Position numbers and translations under genes: made by a program. The notes beneath the pieces were generated by a model. The model worked only from the letters and a program-made list of their open reading frames with translations. It ran no database searches and was not told where the DNA came from. A DNA stretch of 64,000 nucleotides from Bacteroidota bacterium (lineage in GTDB: Bacteria; Bacteroidota; Bacteroidia; B-17B0; Aurantibacillaceae). The stretch covers positions 294,206 through 358,205 of the forward strand of contig JACCXH010000049.1 in the NCBI GenBank assembly GCA_013697245.1. Reading direction: 5' to 3'. Positions 27,455 to 36,377 of this stretch are shown here, one piece after another. The stretch's first letter is position 1. Every line of letters begins with the position of its first letter.

Positions 27455-29503
27455 TCAATCTTGATTTTTTTTCTTAACCATGGTTAAAATTGTAGCAATG
27501 GCAACTGTTTCACCAGTCTCATCATACACATCTACCAACCATTTTACAATACCTTTTGAAATATCTTCTGGGTTCTTTTTTTCCTGCTCAATTTTTTCTT
27601 TACAGGTAAAACGCACGCCAATAGTGCTTCCCATATAAACCGGTTTTGTAAAACGGCATTCATCAATACCATAATTTAAAAGTACCGGACCCTTTTTTGC
27701 GTTCACAAATAAACCGGCAGCTTTACTTAAAATATAATAACCATGAGCAACACGGCCAGTAAAAATGGTTCCCTCCAATGATGTAACATCGGTATGTGCG
27801 TAAAAATGATCGCCACTTACATTGGCAAAATTTACCACATCCGCATCGGTAATAGTATGTTTAGCTGTAATTAATGTTTCTCCAATTTCAAGATCTTCAA
27901 AGTACTGGCGGAAAGGATGAATATCTTTTTCTATTTGTTTAGCCCCTTGTTGGTATTGATTTGTAATAGCTGTAATTGTAGTAGGGGAGCCCTGTATGGC
28001 TGTGCGCTGCATATAATGTAATACACCGCGTTTACCACCCATTTCTTCGCCACCACCTGCGCGTCCCGGACCGCCATGCACCAACATAGGCATTGGACTG
28101 CCATGCCCTGTGCTTTCTTTAGCACATTCTGCATTTAATACAAGAATACGCCCATGCATACAAGCTGCGCCAAGTGTGTACATCCTGGCAATTTTATTAT
28201 CGGCAGTTATGATAGAACTTACTAACGAACCTTTGCCCATTTTGCTTAATTCAATCGCGTCTTCTATTGTTTTATATGGCATAATGGTGCTTACCGGACC
28301 AAAGGCCTCAATGTTATGACAGTCGGTATTCTTAAAAGGATTATCATTAAAAAAAATAATTGGCGGCATAAATGCACCTTTATTTTTATCGGCACCTTTT
28401 ACTTCAAAATTTTCGAAGTTGCCAATTATAATTTTTTGAGTTCTGCTTAATAGCTCAACCTTTTCTTTTACTTCAATTAATTGCGATTTACCTGCTAAAG
28501 AGCCCATACGAACACCTTCTACATTAGGATCACCAATTACATTTTGAGCCAGGCGTTTACCCAAAGCTATTTGCACATCTTCTACCATGTTTTCAGGAAT
28601 GATGATACGACGCACAGCTGTGCATTTTTGTCCTGCTTTGGTTGTAATTTCTCTGGCAATTTCTTTAATAAAAATATCAAACTCCGGCATGGCAGTAGTA
28701 ACATCGGTTCCAAGCACACAGCAATTTAAAGAATCAGCTTCCATATTAAAATGCACAGCTTCTTCCAACAGGCGTGGATGGGCTTTCAACATCTTTCCTG
28801 TGCTTGCCGAACCTGTAAACGTAATTACATCCTGGCTTTGCACATGATCTAAAATTCCGTTGGCACTACCACAAATTAGTTGTAATGCACCATCCGGTAA
28901 AATTTTACTTGCAATAATTTCTTTTACAACTGCTTCTGTCAAAAAAGAAGTAAGTGCCGCGGGCTTAACAATAGCAGGCACACCGGCCAACCAGTTAACG
29001 GCCACTTTTTCAAGCATGCCCCAAACCGGAAAGTTAAAGGCGTTAATGTGTATAGCAACACCTTCTTTTGGTACACAAATATGGTGACCAATAAATGTAT
29101 TGTTCTTTGAAAGACGCGCTACATCTCCGTCATAACAAAATGTTTCGTCGGGAAATTGACGACGTAATGACGCGTAAGTAAATAAATTTCCAATGCCGCC
29201 TTCAATATCCACCCAACTATCAACGCGTGTTGCGCCGGTAGCCCAACTAACTTTATAAAAATCTTCTTTTTTACTTAAAAGGTGCATGGCTAGTGCCTTA
29301 AGCATTAAACCACGTTGCTGAAAGGTCATTTTGCGAAGTTTTGGTCCGCCCACATTCCGCGCGTATTCAAACATCTTTGCAAAATCAAGTCCTTTGCTAC
29401 TTGCCGTTGCATAAACATCGCCGGTAATGGCATTAAATAGTTCCTGTCCGTTCTCTGCCCCGGCAACCCATTGGCCACAGGCATAATTATGTAATTTGTT
29501 CAT
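27455..29503 (-). CDS. paaZ: Bifunctional PaaZ: aldehyde dehydrogenase fused to MaoC-type hydratase
   Basis: 682 residues from the ATG at 29503 (MNKLHNYACGQW). An ATG 42 bases upstream would add MFNCYIYDSIFNDP, unlike known PaaZ starts. The N-terminal 520 residues are an aldehyde dehydrogenase with the general base E255 (FNMEADSLN) and nucleophile C294 (AGQKCTAVRR). The C-terminal 150 residues are an R-specific hydratase/MaoC domain with the catalytic pair in SGDHFYAHTD. PaaZ opens oxepin-CoA and oxidises the resulting semialdehyde in phenylacetate degradation. No other paa gene is in the window, so the rest of the pathway must be elsewhere. Full length. Confidence 0.93.
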   Translation of the reverse strand: MNKLHNYACGQWVAGAENGQELFNAITGDVYATASSKGLDFAKMFEYARNVGGPKLRKMTFQQRGLMLKALAMHLLSKKEDFYKVSWATGATRVDSWVDIEGGIGNLFTYASLRRQFPDETFCYDGDVARLSKNNTFIGHHICVPKEGVAIHINAFNFPVWGMLEKVAVNWLAGVPAIVKPAALTSFLTEAVVKEIIASKILPDGALQLICGSANGILDHVQSQDVITFTGSASTGKMLKAHPRLLEEAVHFNMEADSLNCCVLGTDVTTAMPEFDIFIKEIAREITTKAGQKCTAVRRIIIPENMVEDVQIALGKRLAQNVIGDPNVEGVRMGSLAGKSQLIEVKEKVELLSRTQKIIIGNFENFEVKGADKNKGAFMPPIIFFNDNPFKNTDCHNIEAFGPVSTIMPYKTIEDAIELSKMGKGSLVSSIITADNKIARMYTLGAACMHGRILVLNAECAKESTGHGSPMPMLVHGGPGRAGGGEEMGGKRGVLHYMQRTAIQGSPTTITAITNQYQQGAKQIEKDIHPFRQYFEDLEIGETLITAKHTITDADVVNFANVSGDHFYAHTDVTSLEGTIFTGRVAHGYYILSKAAGLFVNAKKGPVLLNYGIDECRFTKPVYMGSTIGVRFTCKEKIEQEKKNPEDISKGIVKWLVDVYDETGETVAIATILTMVKKKNQD

Positions 29504-29663
29504 AGGATCGTTAAAAATTGAATCATAAATATAACAATTAAACACTACAATTCTTTTGAAAATTATGGCTATAAATACCCCCGGTAATTAGCTTAGAAAC
29601 CCTTGCTAACTCTTACATTTACAAGGAAATACAAATAGAATTATACTATTCGATTAATTCTGC

Positions 29664-29671
29664 TATTTTTG
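29664..29671 (+). promoter_or_regulatory. Candidate -7 box for the six-TM phosphatase gene
   Basis: TATTTTTG matches the Bacteroidota consensus TAnnTTTG and ends five bases before the ATG at 29677. Transcription would then start at or very near the ATG, giving a leaderless or nearly leaderless mRNA. No clear -33 TTG lies at the usual distance. Confidence 0.35.
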
Positions 29672-29676
29672 TTATA

Positions 29677-31089
29677 ATGAACCCTGTAAGCAAATTTAAA
29701 AACTTTATAATTGGAGATGCCCTGTTAAGAACAGAAGATGTTTTTGAGCAGGTAAAAGTGCAGGTGCTATTTAGTTTCACTCTTTTTTTTCTTGTACTAA
29801 ATATTCCTTATTCAATTGTTTCTTATTTGCACAGCACTTTTCATTTTATCTTTGCTTTATCATCTACTCTGGCGCTTGCCGCTGTTTTTGTAGTTCTTAA
29901 GAAAGTAAAAGACATTAAATGGGCTGTTTATTTTTACATTTTTAACCACCTTACTCAAAATTTTACACACTTTATTATTAATAACGGTAAAATAGAATTG
30001 CAAGGTCTCTTGTTTTTTTTACTAATAATTTTGTTCGGTTTTTTGATGGTTAATAGAACCTGCGGCTTTTCTTTACTTGTAATGGTTATTGTGATGTATT
30101 TTATTGGTATGTACAATACACATACTGCTTATGCACTTTTTTCTGTTCCGGCTAAGTATGCCGACCCTGTTAACGAGCAGATAACAAGCTTTTTAACGGT
30201 TATCCCGTTATTGCTTAATTCTTTTTTGGTGAGTCAGTTTGTGAAGGCAAAGCAAAAAGCCGAACAACAAATTAAAGAACAAAAAGTTAAATTAGAATCG
30301 GCATATGAAGAAATGACCGCTCAAAAACATGATATTGTTTCGAGTATTAATTATGCTCAAAAAATTCAATTTGCGGTTCTTCCAAGAGAAGAAAATATTT
30401 ACCGAAGCATTCCTTCGTCCTTTATTTTATATAAACCGCGTGATATTGTGAGTGGCGATTTTTTTTGGTTTCATGAAATTGATGCGAACAATTATATTAT
30501 TGTTTGTGCCGATTGCACCGGCCATGGCGTACCGGGGGCTTTTATGACAGTTATTGGCACCAGTTTGTTAAACCAAATCGTGATAGAGAACAAAACCCAA
30601 TCACCAGCTAAAATTCTTTTTGAATTAGATCATAAAATAACCACCACGCTTAAGCAGGAAAAAGAAAAAACAATTACCGTGCAGGATGGCATGGACCTAT
30701 CGTTACTAAGCGTTAATAAATTAAAAAAAGAAGTGATCATAACCAGCGCAAAACGTCCAGTAGCCTTTATACGTGATAAAGAATTGCAGGAGTTTAAAGG
30801 CAGTAAATTCTCTTTAGGTGGCATGGTTATTGGCGAGAAGGTGTTTGAAGAAATAAAGATCGATTATAAAGAAGACGATATTTTATATTTTTATACCGAT
30901 GGTTACACCGACCAGTTTGGCGGCGCTAAAGGAAAAAAATTCTCCTCCAAACGTTTACGCGAAGCTTTTTTAGAAATTCATACTTTGCCAATTACCGAAC
31001 AAAAACAAAAGCTGGATAGTATTATGAATACCTGGCGTGGTAAGCTGGAACAGGTGGATGATATTTTGGTAATGGGCATAAAACTATAA
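29677..31089 (+). CDS. Six-TM membrane sensor with SpoIIE-type phosphatase
   Basis: 470 residues. No cleavable signal peptide. About six TM segments lie between residues 28 and 190 (for example VLFSFTLFFLVLNIPYSIVSYL, LQGLLFFLLIILFGFLMV, FSLLVMVIVMYFIGMY). A cytosolic coiled coil follows (KAKQKAEQQIKEQKVKLESA), then the signalling helix (HDIVSSINYAQKIQFAVLP) and a phosphatase domain from about 245 (IVSGDFFWFHEI, CADCTGHGVPGAFMT, DGMDLSLLS, FYTDGYTDQFGGAKGKKF, LEQVDDILVMGIKL). Same effector as the TPR array with a different, membrane-embedded input. Divergently placed from paaZ on the opposite strand to the array. Confidence 0.9.
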   Translation: MNPVSKFKNFIIGDALLRTEDVFEQVKVQVLFSFTLFFLVLNIPYSIVSYLHSTFHFIFALSSTLALAAVFVVLKKVKDIKWAVYFYIFNHLTQNFTHFIINNGKIELQGLLFFLLIILFGFLMVNRTCGFSLLVMVIVMYFIGMYNTHTAYALFSVPAKYADPVNEQITSFLTVIPLLLNSFLVSQFVKAKQKAEQQIKEQKVKLESAYEEMTAQKHDIVSSINYAQKIQFAVLPREENIYRSIPSSFILYKPRDIVSGDFFWFHEIDANNYIIVCADCTGHGVPGAFMTVIGTSLLNQIVIENKTQSPAKILFELDHKITTTLKQEKEKTITVQDGMDLSLLSVNKLKKEVIITSAKRPVAFIRDKELQEFKGSKFSLGGMVIGEKVFEEIKIDYKEDDILYFYTDGYTDQFGGAKGKKFSSKRLREAFLEIHTLPITEQKQKLDSIMNTWRGKLEQVDDILVMGIKL

Positions 31090-31110
31090 GTACATTTATG
31101 TAACTTATAG
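31084..31110. terminator. Bidirectional hairpin between convergent genes
   Basis: CTATAAGT (31084-31091) pairs with ACTTATAG (31103-31110), and the inner ACAT/ATGT extends the stem. It spans the stop codons of the phosphatase gene (plus) and the helicase-like gene (minus). No long T tract follows, so its strength is uncertain. Confidence 0.45.
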
Positions 31111-31722
31111 TTCTGTTACTTCAATGATCTGTGGTGATACAATAAATTTACTCACCAGTTTTTCGATCTTTTCCGTCAAACCATTTGTGAATATAAGATG
31201 TTGGCACTTGGGCAAGCTCAATGCTAATCTGTCTATCTGGCCCTGCCAGCGGTTCTCAATCATGGTTTCGGCATCATCTATGGCAAATAATTTTATCTTG
31301 TTCAAATTAAGCGTTCTCTTAAAATAAATATCCATAATGCGGTTAGCAGTGCCAATTACCACATCTACGCCCGCATAAATATCAACGGTTTGCTCGTCTA
31401 TTTTTCCTTCTTCAAAAATAGCTAATACCCTAAGATCGGTTTCTTTGGTAAGAAGTTTAAACTGCTCTAACATAGCAAGTGCCTTTTCTTTATTAGATAC
31501 AAGGATCAAAGCCCTAGGAGGATCTTCGAAAGCAGTTTGTAATTTTTGAATAGCACTAATAACAATGGTAGTTGTTTTGCCGGTGTTTACCGGGCCAATA
31601 GCGATCACATCAAAACCCCCGTTTATTTTGGGCAGGCATTTTAATTGCAGCTCTTTTGGTGTTTCAAAACCATTAATGAGTAGGGCAGTCGCTAATTTTT
31701 TATGTAATTTTTCTTTGAACAT
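31105..31722 (-). CDS. DEAD/DEAH helicase-like protein, RecA1 half only
   Basis: 205 residues from the ATG at 31722 (MFKEKLHKKLATALL); an earlier ATG at 31770 would overlap the upstream gene by 26 bases. It has a Q-like motif (GFETPKELQLKCLP), a modified Walker A (GPVNTGKTTT), motif Ia (ALILVSNKEKALAM), TANR in place of TPGR, and DDAE in place of DEAD at the Walker B site (LFAIDDAETMIE). The SAT motif is FTN. The second RecA domain is missing, so it cannot be a standard helicase; it may bind ATP and RNA as a regulator. Lies 22 bases downstream of the response regulator, probably in the same operon. Confidence 0.7.
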   Translation of the reverse strand: MFKEKLHKKLATALLINGFETPKELQLKCLPKINGGFDVIAIGPVNTGKTTTIVISAIQKLQTAFEDPPRALILVSNKEKALAMLEQFKLLTKETDLRVLAIFEEGKIDEQTVDIYAGVDVVIGTANRIMDIYFKRTLNLNKIKLFAIDDAETMIENRWQGQIDRLALSLPKCQHLIFTNGLTEKIEKLVSKFIVSPQIIEVTEL

Positions 31723-31744
31723 GAAGTGCAAAAGTAAGCATTCT

Positions 31745-32434
31745 TCAGGCAATAAACTTGTACCCAACACCTCTTATGGAATGAAAGTGCACCGGCTCTT
31801 TGGGGTTGGCCTCAAAATATTTCCGAAAGTTCAAGATATAATTGTCTATTGTTCGCGAAGAGGCATTCTCGTTAATATCCCACAGTTTTTCAATGATCTC
31901 GTCGCGCGAAATAACTTTATTGGCATTTTCTGTCAGTAATTTTAAAAGACCAATCTCTCGTTTGGATAGAGTAGAGTGAGAGCCACTGATATCCACTATC
32001 TCAAAGGTATCGAAGTTAATACTGCAGTTATCAAAATTAAAAACAGGAGGGCTTGCTTTTTGGGTGCGCTTAATTAAATTGCTAATACGTAATAACAATT
32101 CTTCGAGATCAAAAGGTTTTGTAATATAATCATCGGCCCCTAATTTTAATCCTTCAATTTTATCGGCTATCTGGTTCTTTGCTGTTAAAAAGATAATGGG
32201 CACAGCGGGATTAAGTTTTTTAAATTCTTTACAAAGGTCAAAACCGTTTATTTCGGGCAGCATAACATCCAGCAACACTAAATTAATAGCATTAAAGTTA
32301 GATGTAAAAAAACTTAGCGCCTGGTTACCGCTTTTTGCAATGGTAACTTTATAATTTTCTAATTGCAGGTTAAGCTCAATGGCTTTTGCCAGGCTTTCTT
32401 CATCTTCAACAATGAATATGTGATACGGTTGCAT
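31745..32434 (-). CDS. OmpR/PhoB-family response regulator
   Basis: 229 residues. Receiver domain 1-120 with the acidic pair in IVEDEE, phospho-acceptor D56 (LVLLDVMLP), the T of FLTAKN and K of ITKPFD. A winged-helix trans_reg_C domain follows at about 130-228 (LSKREIGLLKLLTENANKVISRDEI through RTIDNYILNFRKYFE to IRGVGYKF). Transcription factor activated by phosphorylation, probably by the kinase whose stop codon overlaps its ATG by one base (TAATG). The operon is STAS-like, kinase, regulator, helicase-like. Confidence 0.93.
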   Translation of the reverse strand: MQPYHIFIVEDEESLAKAIELNLQLENYKVTIAKSGNQALSFFTSNFNAINLVLLDVMLPEINGFDLCKEFKKLNPAVPIIFLTAKNQIADKIEGLKLGADDYITKPFDLEELLLRISNLIKRTQKASPPVFNFDNCSINFDTFEIVDISGSHSTLSKREIGLLKLLTENANKVISRDEIIEKLWDINENASSRTIDNYILNFRKYFEANPKEPVHFHSIRGVGYKFIA

Positions 32435-33216
32435 TATTTTGGAATATTGATCTGGTAAGAAACTCCAATTTCGCTCTTAATTTCCACTTTTCCATCCATT
32501 TGTTCGGCTAACATAAAAATAAGCTGCATACCAAGGTTAGAATCACGTTTAACATCAAAATGTGGTTTAAATCCTACACCATTATCTTTTACTATCATTT
32601 CATACTCTGTTTTATTACGCATCTCAATAGTGATTTTGCCTTCGTTATTCGGAAATGCATACTTGTATGAATTACTAATGATCTCGTTCAATATTAATCC
32701 TAAGGGGATCATGTGGTCAATATCAAAATATAAACCATTATCAATATTAAAATCAAATTTCACATCCGACTCATTCTTTGAAAGGGAATATTGTATGCCT
32801 TTGCTTAAACGTTCAACATACTGGCCAATTTCTATTTTAGAAAGGTCTTTTGCAGAGTAAAGCATTTCATGTACCAATGCCATTGAATTAATACGGTTGC
32901 GGCTTTCAATGATCAGGTCGAGGTAACGTTTATCAAGAATATTTTCTGATTGCAGGTTAAGCAAACTGGAAACTATTTGCAGGTTATTTTTTACACGGTG
33001 ATGGATCTCTTTTAACAGTTGTTCTTTTTCTTTTAAGGAAACGGTTGAACTTTCAAGCTCTTCGCCCAGCATATTAACACCTGCGCCAATAGCATCCAAT
33101 GTTTCGTTACCATGAATGGTGGTTTTTTTTGAAAAGTCAAATCGGGCATAGGACATAATCACGTCAAGGATCTCCTTTACGCGTTCGGGGCTACTATCTT
33201 TTATGTTTTTTGCCAT
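32434..33216 (-). CDS. Soluble HWE/HisKA_2-type histidine kinase
   Basis: 260 residues without TM segment or recognisable sensor domain. A helical N-terminal 60 residues are followed by the HisKA_2 phosphorylation site ([20 protein letters not shown], His72 or His73) and a HATPase domain with the N box [17 protein letters not shown]1 VKDNGVGF and a final [10 protein letters not shown]. As a cytosolic kinase it needs a partner for its input. Its start abuts the STAS-like gene with no gap, and its stop overlaps the response-regulator start. This context suggests the STAS-like protein gates the kinase, which is inference. Confidence 0.9.
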   Translation of the reverse strand: MAKNIKDSSPERVKEILDVIMSYARFDFSKKTTIHGNETLDAIGAGVNMLGEELESSTVSLKEKEQLLKEIHHRVKNNLQIVSSLLNLQSENILDKRYLDLIIESRNRINSMALVHEMLYSAKDLSKIEIGQYVERLSKGIQYSLSKNESDVKFDFNIDNGLYFDIDHMIPLGLILNEIISNSYKYAFPNNEGKITIEMRNKTEYEMIVKDNGVGFKPHFDVKRDSNLGMQLIFMLAEQMDGKVEIKSEIGVSYQINIPK

Positions 33217-33618
33217 TTACAGAACATATTTTTTTAACCATTCAACTGCTGCTGCTTCATCATCAAAAAGGCAGGCAGGCATTTCGGGCTTGTTTAAGCC
33301 CATAAAAAAATTACCTACAATACGGCTGAGTGGCGATTTAACCATTATTGCCATTGAATTTATTTTAGTAGTTCGGCCATTGGTTGAAAAATGCTTACGT
33401 GCTTCTTTAGCCATTGATTTTATATTACGGGCATCAATAAGTAAAGGGAATTTTTTTTCTTTATAAAATGAGTTAACTGCAACCGAGTTTTCCATCGCCT
33501 CTACAATAGTTACCTCGGCTAATGGTTTTGTTTTGGTGCGACAAATTCCGTCTTCGCCCATCCACGTCCAAAAAACCGAAAGTTCAAGCGCTGTTTGGGG
33601 TGGGTTTAGAGTTTCCAT
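33217..33618 (-). CDS. STAS/SpoIIAA-like protein
   Basis: 133 residues. Pattern: an N-terminal beta hairpin, LLIDARNIKSMAKEARKHF in the middle, then MAIMVKSPLSRIVGNFFMG and a C-terminal LFDDEAAAVEWLKKYVL helix. This fits the SpoIIAA-like/DUF7793 group related to STAS domains; the serine in DARNIKSMAKEA lies where STAS anti-anti-sigma factors are phosphorylated. If phosphorylated, it is a natural substrate for the many SpoIIE-type phosphatases 2 to 20 kb away. First gene of a four-gene operon with zero gap to the kinase. Confidence 0.65.
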   Translation of the reverse strand: METLNPPQTALELSVFWTWMGEDGICRTKTKPLAEVTIVEAMENSVAVNSFYKEKKFPLLIDARNIKSMAKEARKHFSTNGRTTKINSMAIMVKSPLSRIVGNFFMGLNKPEMPACLFDDEAAAVEWLKKYVL

Positions 33619-33777
33619 GCATATTTATAAAAGCTTAAATGTAATTAAATAATAATTTTATCAAAGGTTTTATTCTTTTTTTTATTAAGTACAACCTGTT
33701 GATTTGCTAATATTTTAAGCCGCTATTTTGCAACTTTTTTATTTAACGGTTTTATAACATAATTATATTAAATTTAA

Positions 33778-34254
33778 ATGTTGGAAAAACAATTAATTGA
33801 AATATATACCGATGGCAGCTGCCATACTCAATTACTGGTAGGAGCATGGGCTGCGCTCATATTCATTAATGGTAAAAAACAAATTTTAAAAGGCATTCAA
33901 ACAGATACAACGCATAACCGTATGGAGCTTTTAGCAGTGATAAAAGCCATAGAACTTATAGATAACAATGGTTTAAAAGAGGAGGAACTAAACATTTATT
34001 CCGACAGCCAATACGTGGTAAATTTAAATAGCCGGCGAGAGAAACTGGAAGCAAAGAATTTTATCAGTAGTAAAGGTACAGTCATTCAAAATGCCGACCT
34101 GGTGCAAATTTTACTCTTACAAATTGCTACACACCATATTAATTTTGTGAAAGTAAAGGCGCATCAAAAACCAAATGGCACCCAAAATTTTAATAGAGAA
34201 GTAGACAAAATAGTTCGTAATTTAGTAAGGGAAAATGTAATAAAAAATGGCTGA
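33778..34254 (+). CDS. rnhA: Ribonuclease HI
   Basis: 158 residues, normal RNase HI length. Catalytic carboxylates are D12 (IYTDGSC), E50 (NRMELLAVI), D76 (YSDSQYVV) and D143 (NREVDKIVR), and the flexible histidine is in VKAHQKPNG. It degrades RNA in RNA-DNA hybrids in the cytosol. The usual glycine-rich loop after DGSC (NPGPGG) is shortened to HTQLLVGAW, making it somewhat divergent. The next gene starts within it (eight-base overlap). Confidence 0.88.
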   Translation: MLEKQLIEIYTDGSCHTQLLVGAWAALIFINGKKQILKGIQTDTTHNRMELLAVIKAIELIDNNGLKEEELNIYSDSQYVVNLNSRREKLEAKNFISSKGTVIQNADLVQILLLQIATHHINFVKVKAHQKPNGTQNFNREVDKIVRNLVRENVIKNG

Positions 34255-34474
34255 GAGCTCAAAAGATCCATTGCATGGCAAAACGTTAGAAATGATCATT
34301 AACCATTTGGTACAAAACTATGGCTGGGATCATTTGGGTACAAAAATAAACATTCGTTGTTTTAATGAGGACCCAAGCCTGAAGTCGAGCTTAACCTTTT
34401 TAAGAAAAACACCCTGGGCCCGAAAAAAAGTAGAAGAGCTTTACGTTACTTTAATAGAAAGTCAACAAAAATAA
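34247..34474 (+). CDS. VF530 (DUF2132) family small protein
   Basis: 75 residues. The pattern [22 protein letters not shown], then [33 protein letters not shown], matches the VF530 family of small all-helical, proposed DNA-binding proteins. Overlaps the 3' end of rnhA by eight bases, so it is translationally coupled and probably linked to nucleic-acid metabolism. No biochemical function is established for the family. Confidence 0.82.
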   Translation: MAESSKDPLHGKTLEMIINHLVQNYGWDHLGTKINIRCFNEDPSLKSSLTFLRKTPWARKKVEELYVTLIESQQK

Positions 34475-34495
34475 CTTTAGACTGTTATATTAAAT

Positions 34496-34930
34496 ATGGA
34501 AACAAAAAAATACATTTTAATGCTGGAGGGCGATGAACAGGATAGGGAGCTTAGTAAAGATTATTTTGATGCACATAAAATACGCTTTGATCATTTAGTT
34601 TTAAGCAGTGAGGTAATTCCTTTTTTACAACACAGCCCCCAATTGCCCGCTATTATTTTATTAACCATGAATTCTTTGCCAGACAATGGTCTTAGCGTTC
34701 TAAAAAAGATAAAGGCCAACGAACATTTTAAGCATATACCGGTTATTATTTTAGGAGAAGATACACAGCCCGAACTTATTAAAGACTGTTATGTTGCGGG
34801 TGCCAGCACTTTTTTTAATAAACCTTTTTCATTTAAGTTAACCGACGATACCATTAAAACCTTTATCCATTATTGGTTTGAGGTGGCGCAGTTACCCGAT
34901 CACAAAACTGTCTATTCGGATTTTAAATAA
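34496..34930 (+). CDS. Stand-alone receiver domain lacking the phospho-acceptor aspartate
   Basis: 144 residues with a CheY-like fold: start YILMLEGDEQDREL, helix-strand pattern, conserved lysine in FFNKPFSF. The strand that should read LLxDxxMP reads AIILLTMNSLPDNGL, so the phosphorylatable Asp is Thr57 and the double acidic pocket is also altered (EGD). It cannot be a standard phosphorylated regulator; pseudo-receivers usually work by protein contact. It has no output domain. It follows the VF530-like gene by 21 bases. Confidence 0.78.
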   Translation: METKKYILMLEGDEQDRELSKDYFDAHKIRFDHLVLSSEVIPFLQHSPQLPAIILLTMNSLPDNGLSVLKKIKANEHFKHIPVIILGEDTQPELIKDCYVAGASTFFNKPFSFKLTDDTIKTFIHYWFEVAQLPDHKTVYSDFK

Positions 34931-35070
34931 TGTAATAACGGGCATTATTTTCTACAACTATTTTCTACCGGCTCTCTAAACACTCTTTTAATAGTGATTT
35001 ACCGCCTATTTGTGATAAAATTACAGTGGCCTGATTTTTGAATGAAAGAGATTAACGTAAAACTTGAACT

Positions 35071-35838
35071 ATGAAAAATATAATTATACACGGAGGGATT
35101 TTTTTACTATTAATATTTTGGTGCCTTGCATTTATTTTTGGTTGCAAAAAAGATAATTCAACTGCCCCTAATTCATCAACAGCAGTAAGTGTAAGTGCTA
35201 AAGATTATTTAAACTCTTCCAATTACGATAAGTTGGTGATACAAATACAGTATGTAAATGGCTATCAACCCACAAGTGGCGCGGTAGATGACCTTAAGAC
35301 CTTTTTAAGCCAGCGTTTAAATAAACCGGCTGGGGTAGAGGTAACCTATAGCAATATTAATTCGCCTGGTAGAACTGTTTATTCGCTCGACGATGTAAAA
35401 GCCGTTGAAAGCCTTAACCGCGCTGTAAAAACAGAAGGAAAGACCATTACAGCTTATGTGCTTTTTTTGGATGGCGACTATTCGCAAAACAACGGTAATT
35501 TAAAAACCTTGGGTGTAGCTTATTCATCATCATCTATGGTTATTTTTGAAAAGACCCTTCGGGATCTCAGCGGCGGCCTTGGCCAGCCTACATTAGGCTC
35601 GGTTGAAGCAACCGTTAGTGAACATGAGTTTGGCCATATTTTAGGCCTTGTAAATAATGGTACTAACATGACCGTTTCTCACCAGGATGAACCGCATGGT
35701 AAACATTGTAATAATAGCAATTGTTTAATGTATTATATGACAGAAACAAGTGATATGATAAGTAACCTGCTCGGCAATAATGTACCTGTGTTAGATGCAA
35801 ATTGTATTAACGACCTAAAAGCAAACGGAGGTAAATAA
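35071..35838 (+). CDS. Zinc metalloprotease lipoprotein (HExxH)
   Basis: 255 residues. Lipoprotein signal with lipidated Cys25 (CLAFIFGCKKD). Catalytic motif H185-E-F-G-H189 followed by ILGLVNNG, and a likely Met-turn CLMYYM near 220. The spacing resembles metzincins (HExxHxxGxxH/D), but the third ligand position is Asn in GLVN, as in a Bacteroidota family annotated membrane metalloprotease; a later histidine (SHQDEPHGKHC) may complete the site. Probably anchored in the outer membrane or cell surface. Followed after one base by a small helical gene. Confidence 0.8.
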   Translation: MKNIIIHGGIFLLLIFWCLAFIFGCKKDNSTAPNSSTAVSVSAKDYLNSSNYDKLVIQIQYVNGYQPTSGAVDDLKTFLSQRLNKPAGVEVTYSNINSPGRTVYSLDDVKAVESLNRAVKTEGKTITAYVLFLDGDYSQNNGNLKTLGVAYSSSSMVIFEKTLRDLSGGLGQPTLGSVEATVSEHEFGHILGLVNNGTNMTVSHQDEPHGKHCNNSNCLMYYMTETSDMISNLLGNNVPVLDANCINDLKANGGK

Positions 35839-35839
35839 A

Positions 35840-36112
35840 ATGGAAAATTCAGAATTAATTAGCATTGAACAACAAATTGGCAAGCTTAATTATAGTGAGG
35901 GCGCTATTGCAGAGCTGGTGCAATTAATAGATGAGATCTATATTATTCTTCACGAGAACAACCGTGTGGTTATTTATAGCCAAAAGTTGAGCTTTATAAA
36001 AAGCGAACTTGCCTGCCTTGAAACGGCGGACGAAAAGAAAAAAGAAAAAATATTTTCGGCTTCACAAAAAGAATTACTCGAAATTTTAAAAGAAAGTACG
36101 GCACAGGGTTAA
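35840..36112 (+). CDS. Small helical protein of unknown function
   Basis: 90 residues, no signal peptide or TM segment, rich in Glu and Lys, predicted helical throughout (QQIGKLNYSEGAIAELVQLI, then KLSFIKSELACLETADEKKK). Not recognised. Its ATG starts one base after the metalloprotease stop, so the two are co-translated, which links it to that gene's expression but not necessarily its function. Confidence 0.55.
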   Translation: MENSELISIEQQIGKLNYSEGAIAELVQLIDEIYIILHENNRVVIYSQKLSFIKSELACLETADEKKKEKIFSASQKELLEILKESTAQG

Positions 36113-36128
36113 ACTATAAAATTAAAAT

Positions 36129-36377
36129 ATGACAATTGACGAAGCAAAAGACCTCATCATAAAAAATTATGATAAGTATTTTAATAAAACAATTTATTTT
36201 GCTGAAACAGGCGAGCGCCTTGTTGTAAAGGCAATTGATGTGACAAAGGATGATAACGGCGATTACGACGCCACTTGTTATACCGAGAATGCTAATGAAG
36301 AAGATGCCAATTTTGAGAATGGCATTTTTGAGCACCGTAGCTTAACATCTGTTATTACGCAGGGTAAATTAATTTGA
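36129..36377 (+). CDS. Small acidic protein of unknown function
   Basis: 82 residues starting MTIDEAKDLIIKNYDKYF, with a beta-rich middle (NKTIYFAETGERLVVKAIDVT) and an acidic stretch (DDNGDYDATCYTENANEED). Cytosolic by composition. No family recognised. Same strand and 16 bases after the previous small gene, so probably the end of the same operon; it meets a convergent 57-residue gene with no gap. Confidence 0.5.
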   Translation: MTIDEAKDLIIKNYDKYFNKTIYFAETGERLVVKAIDVTKDDNGDYDATCYTENANEEDANFENGIFEHRSLTSVITQGKLI

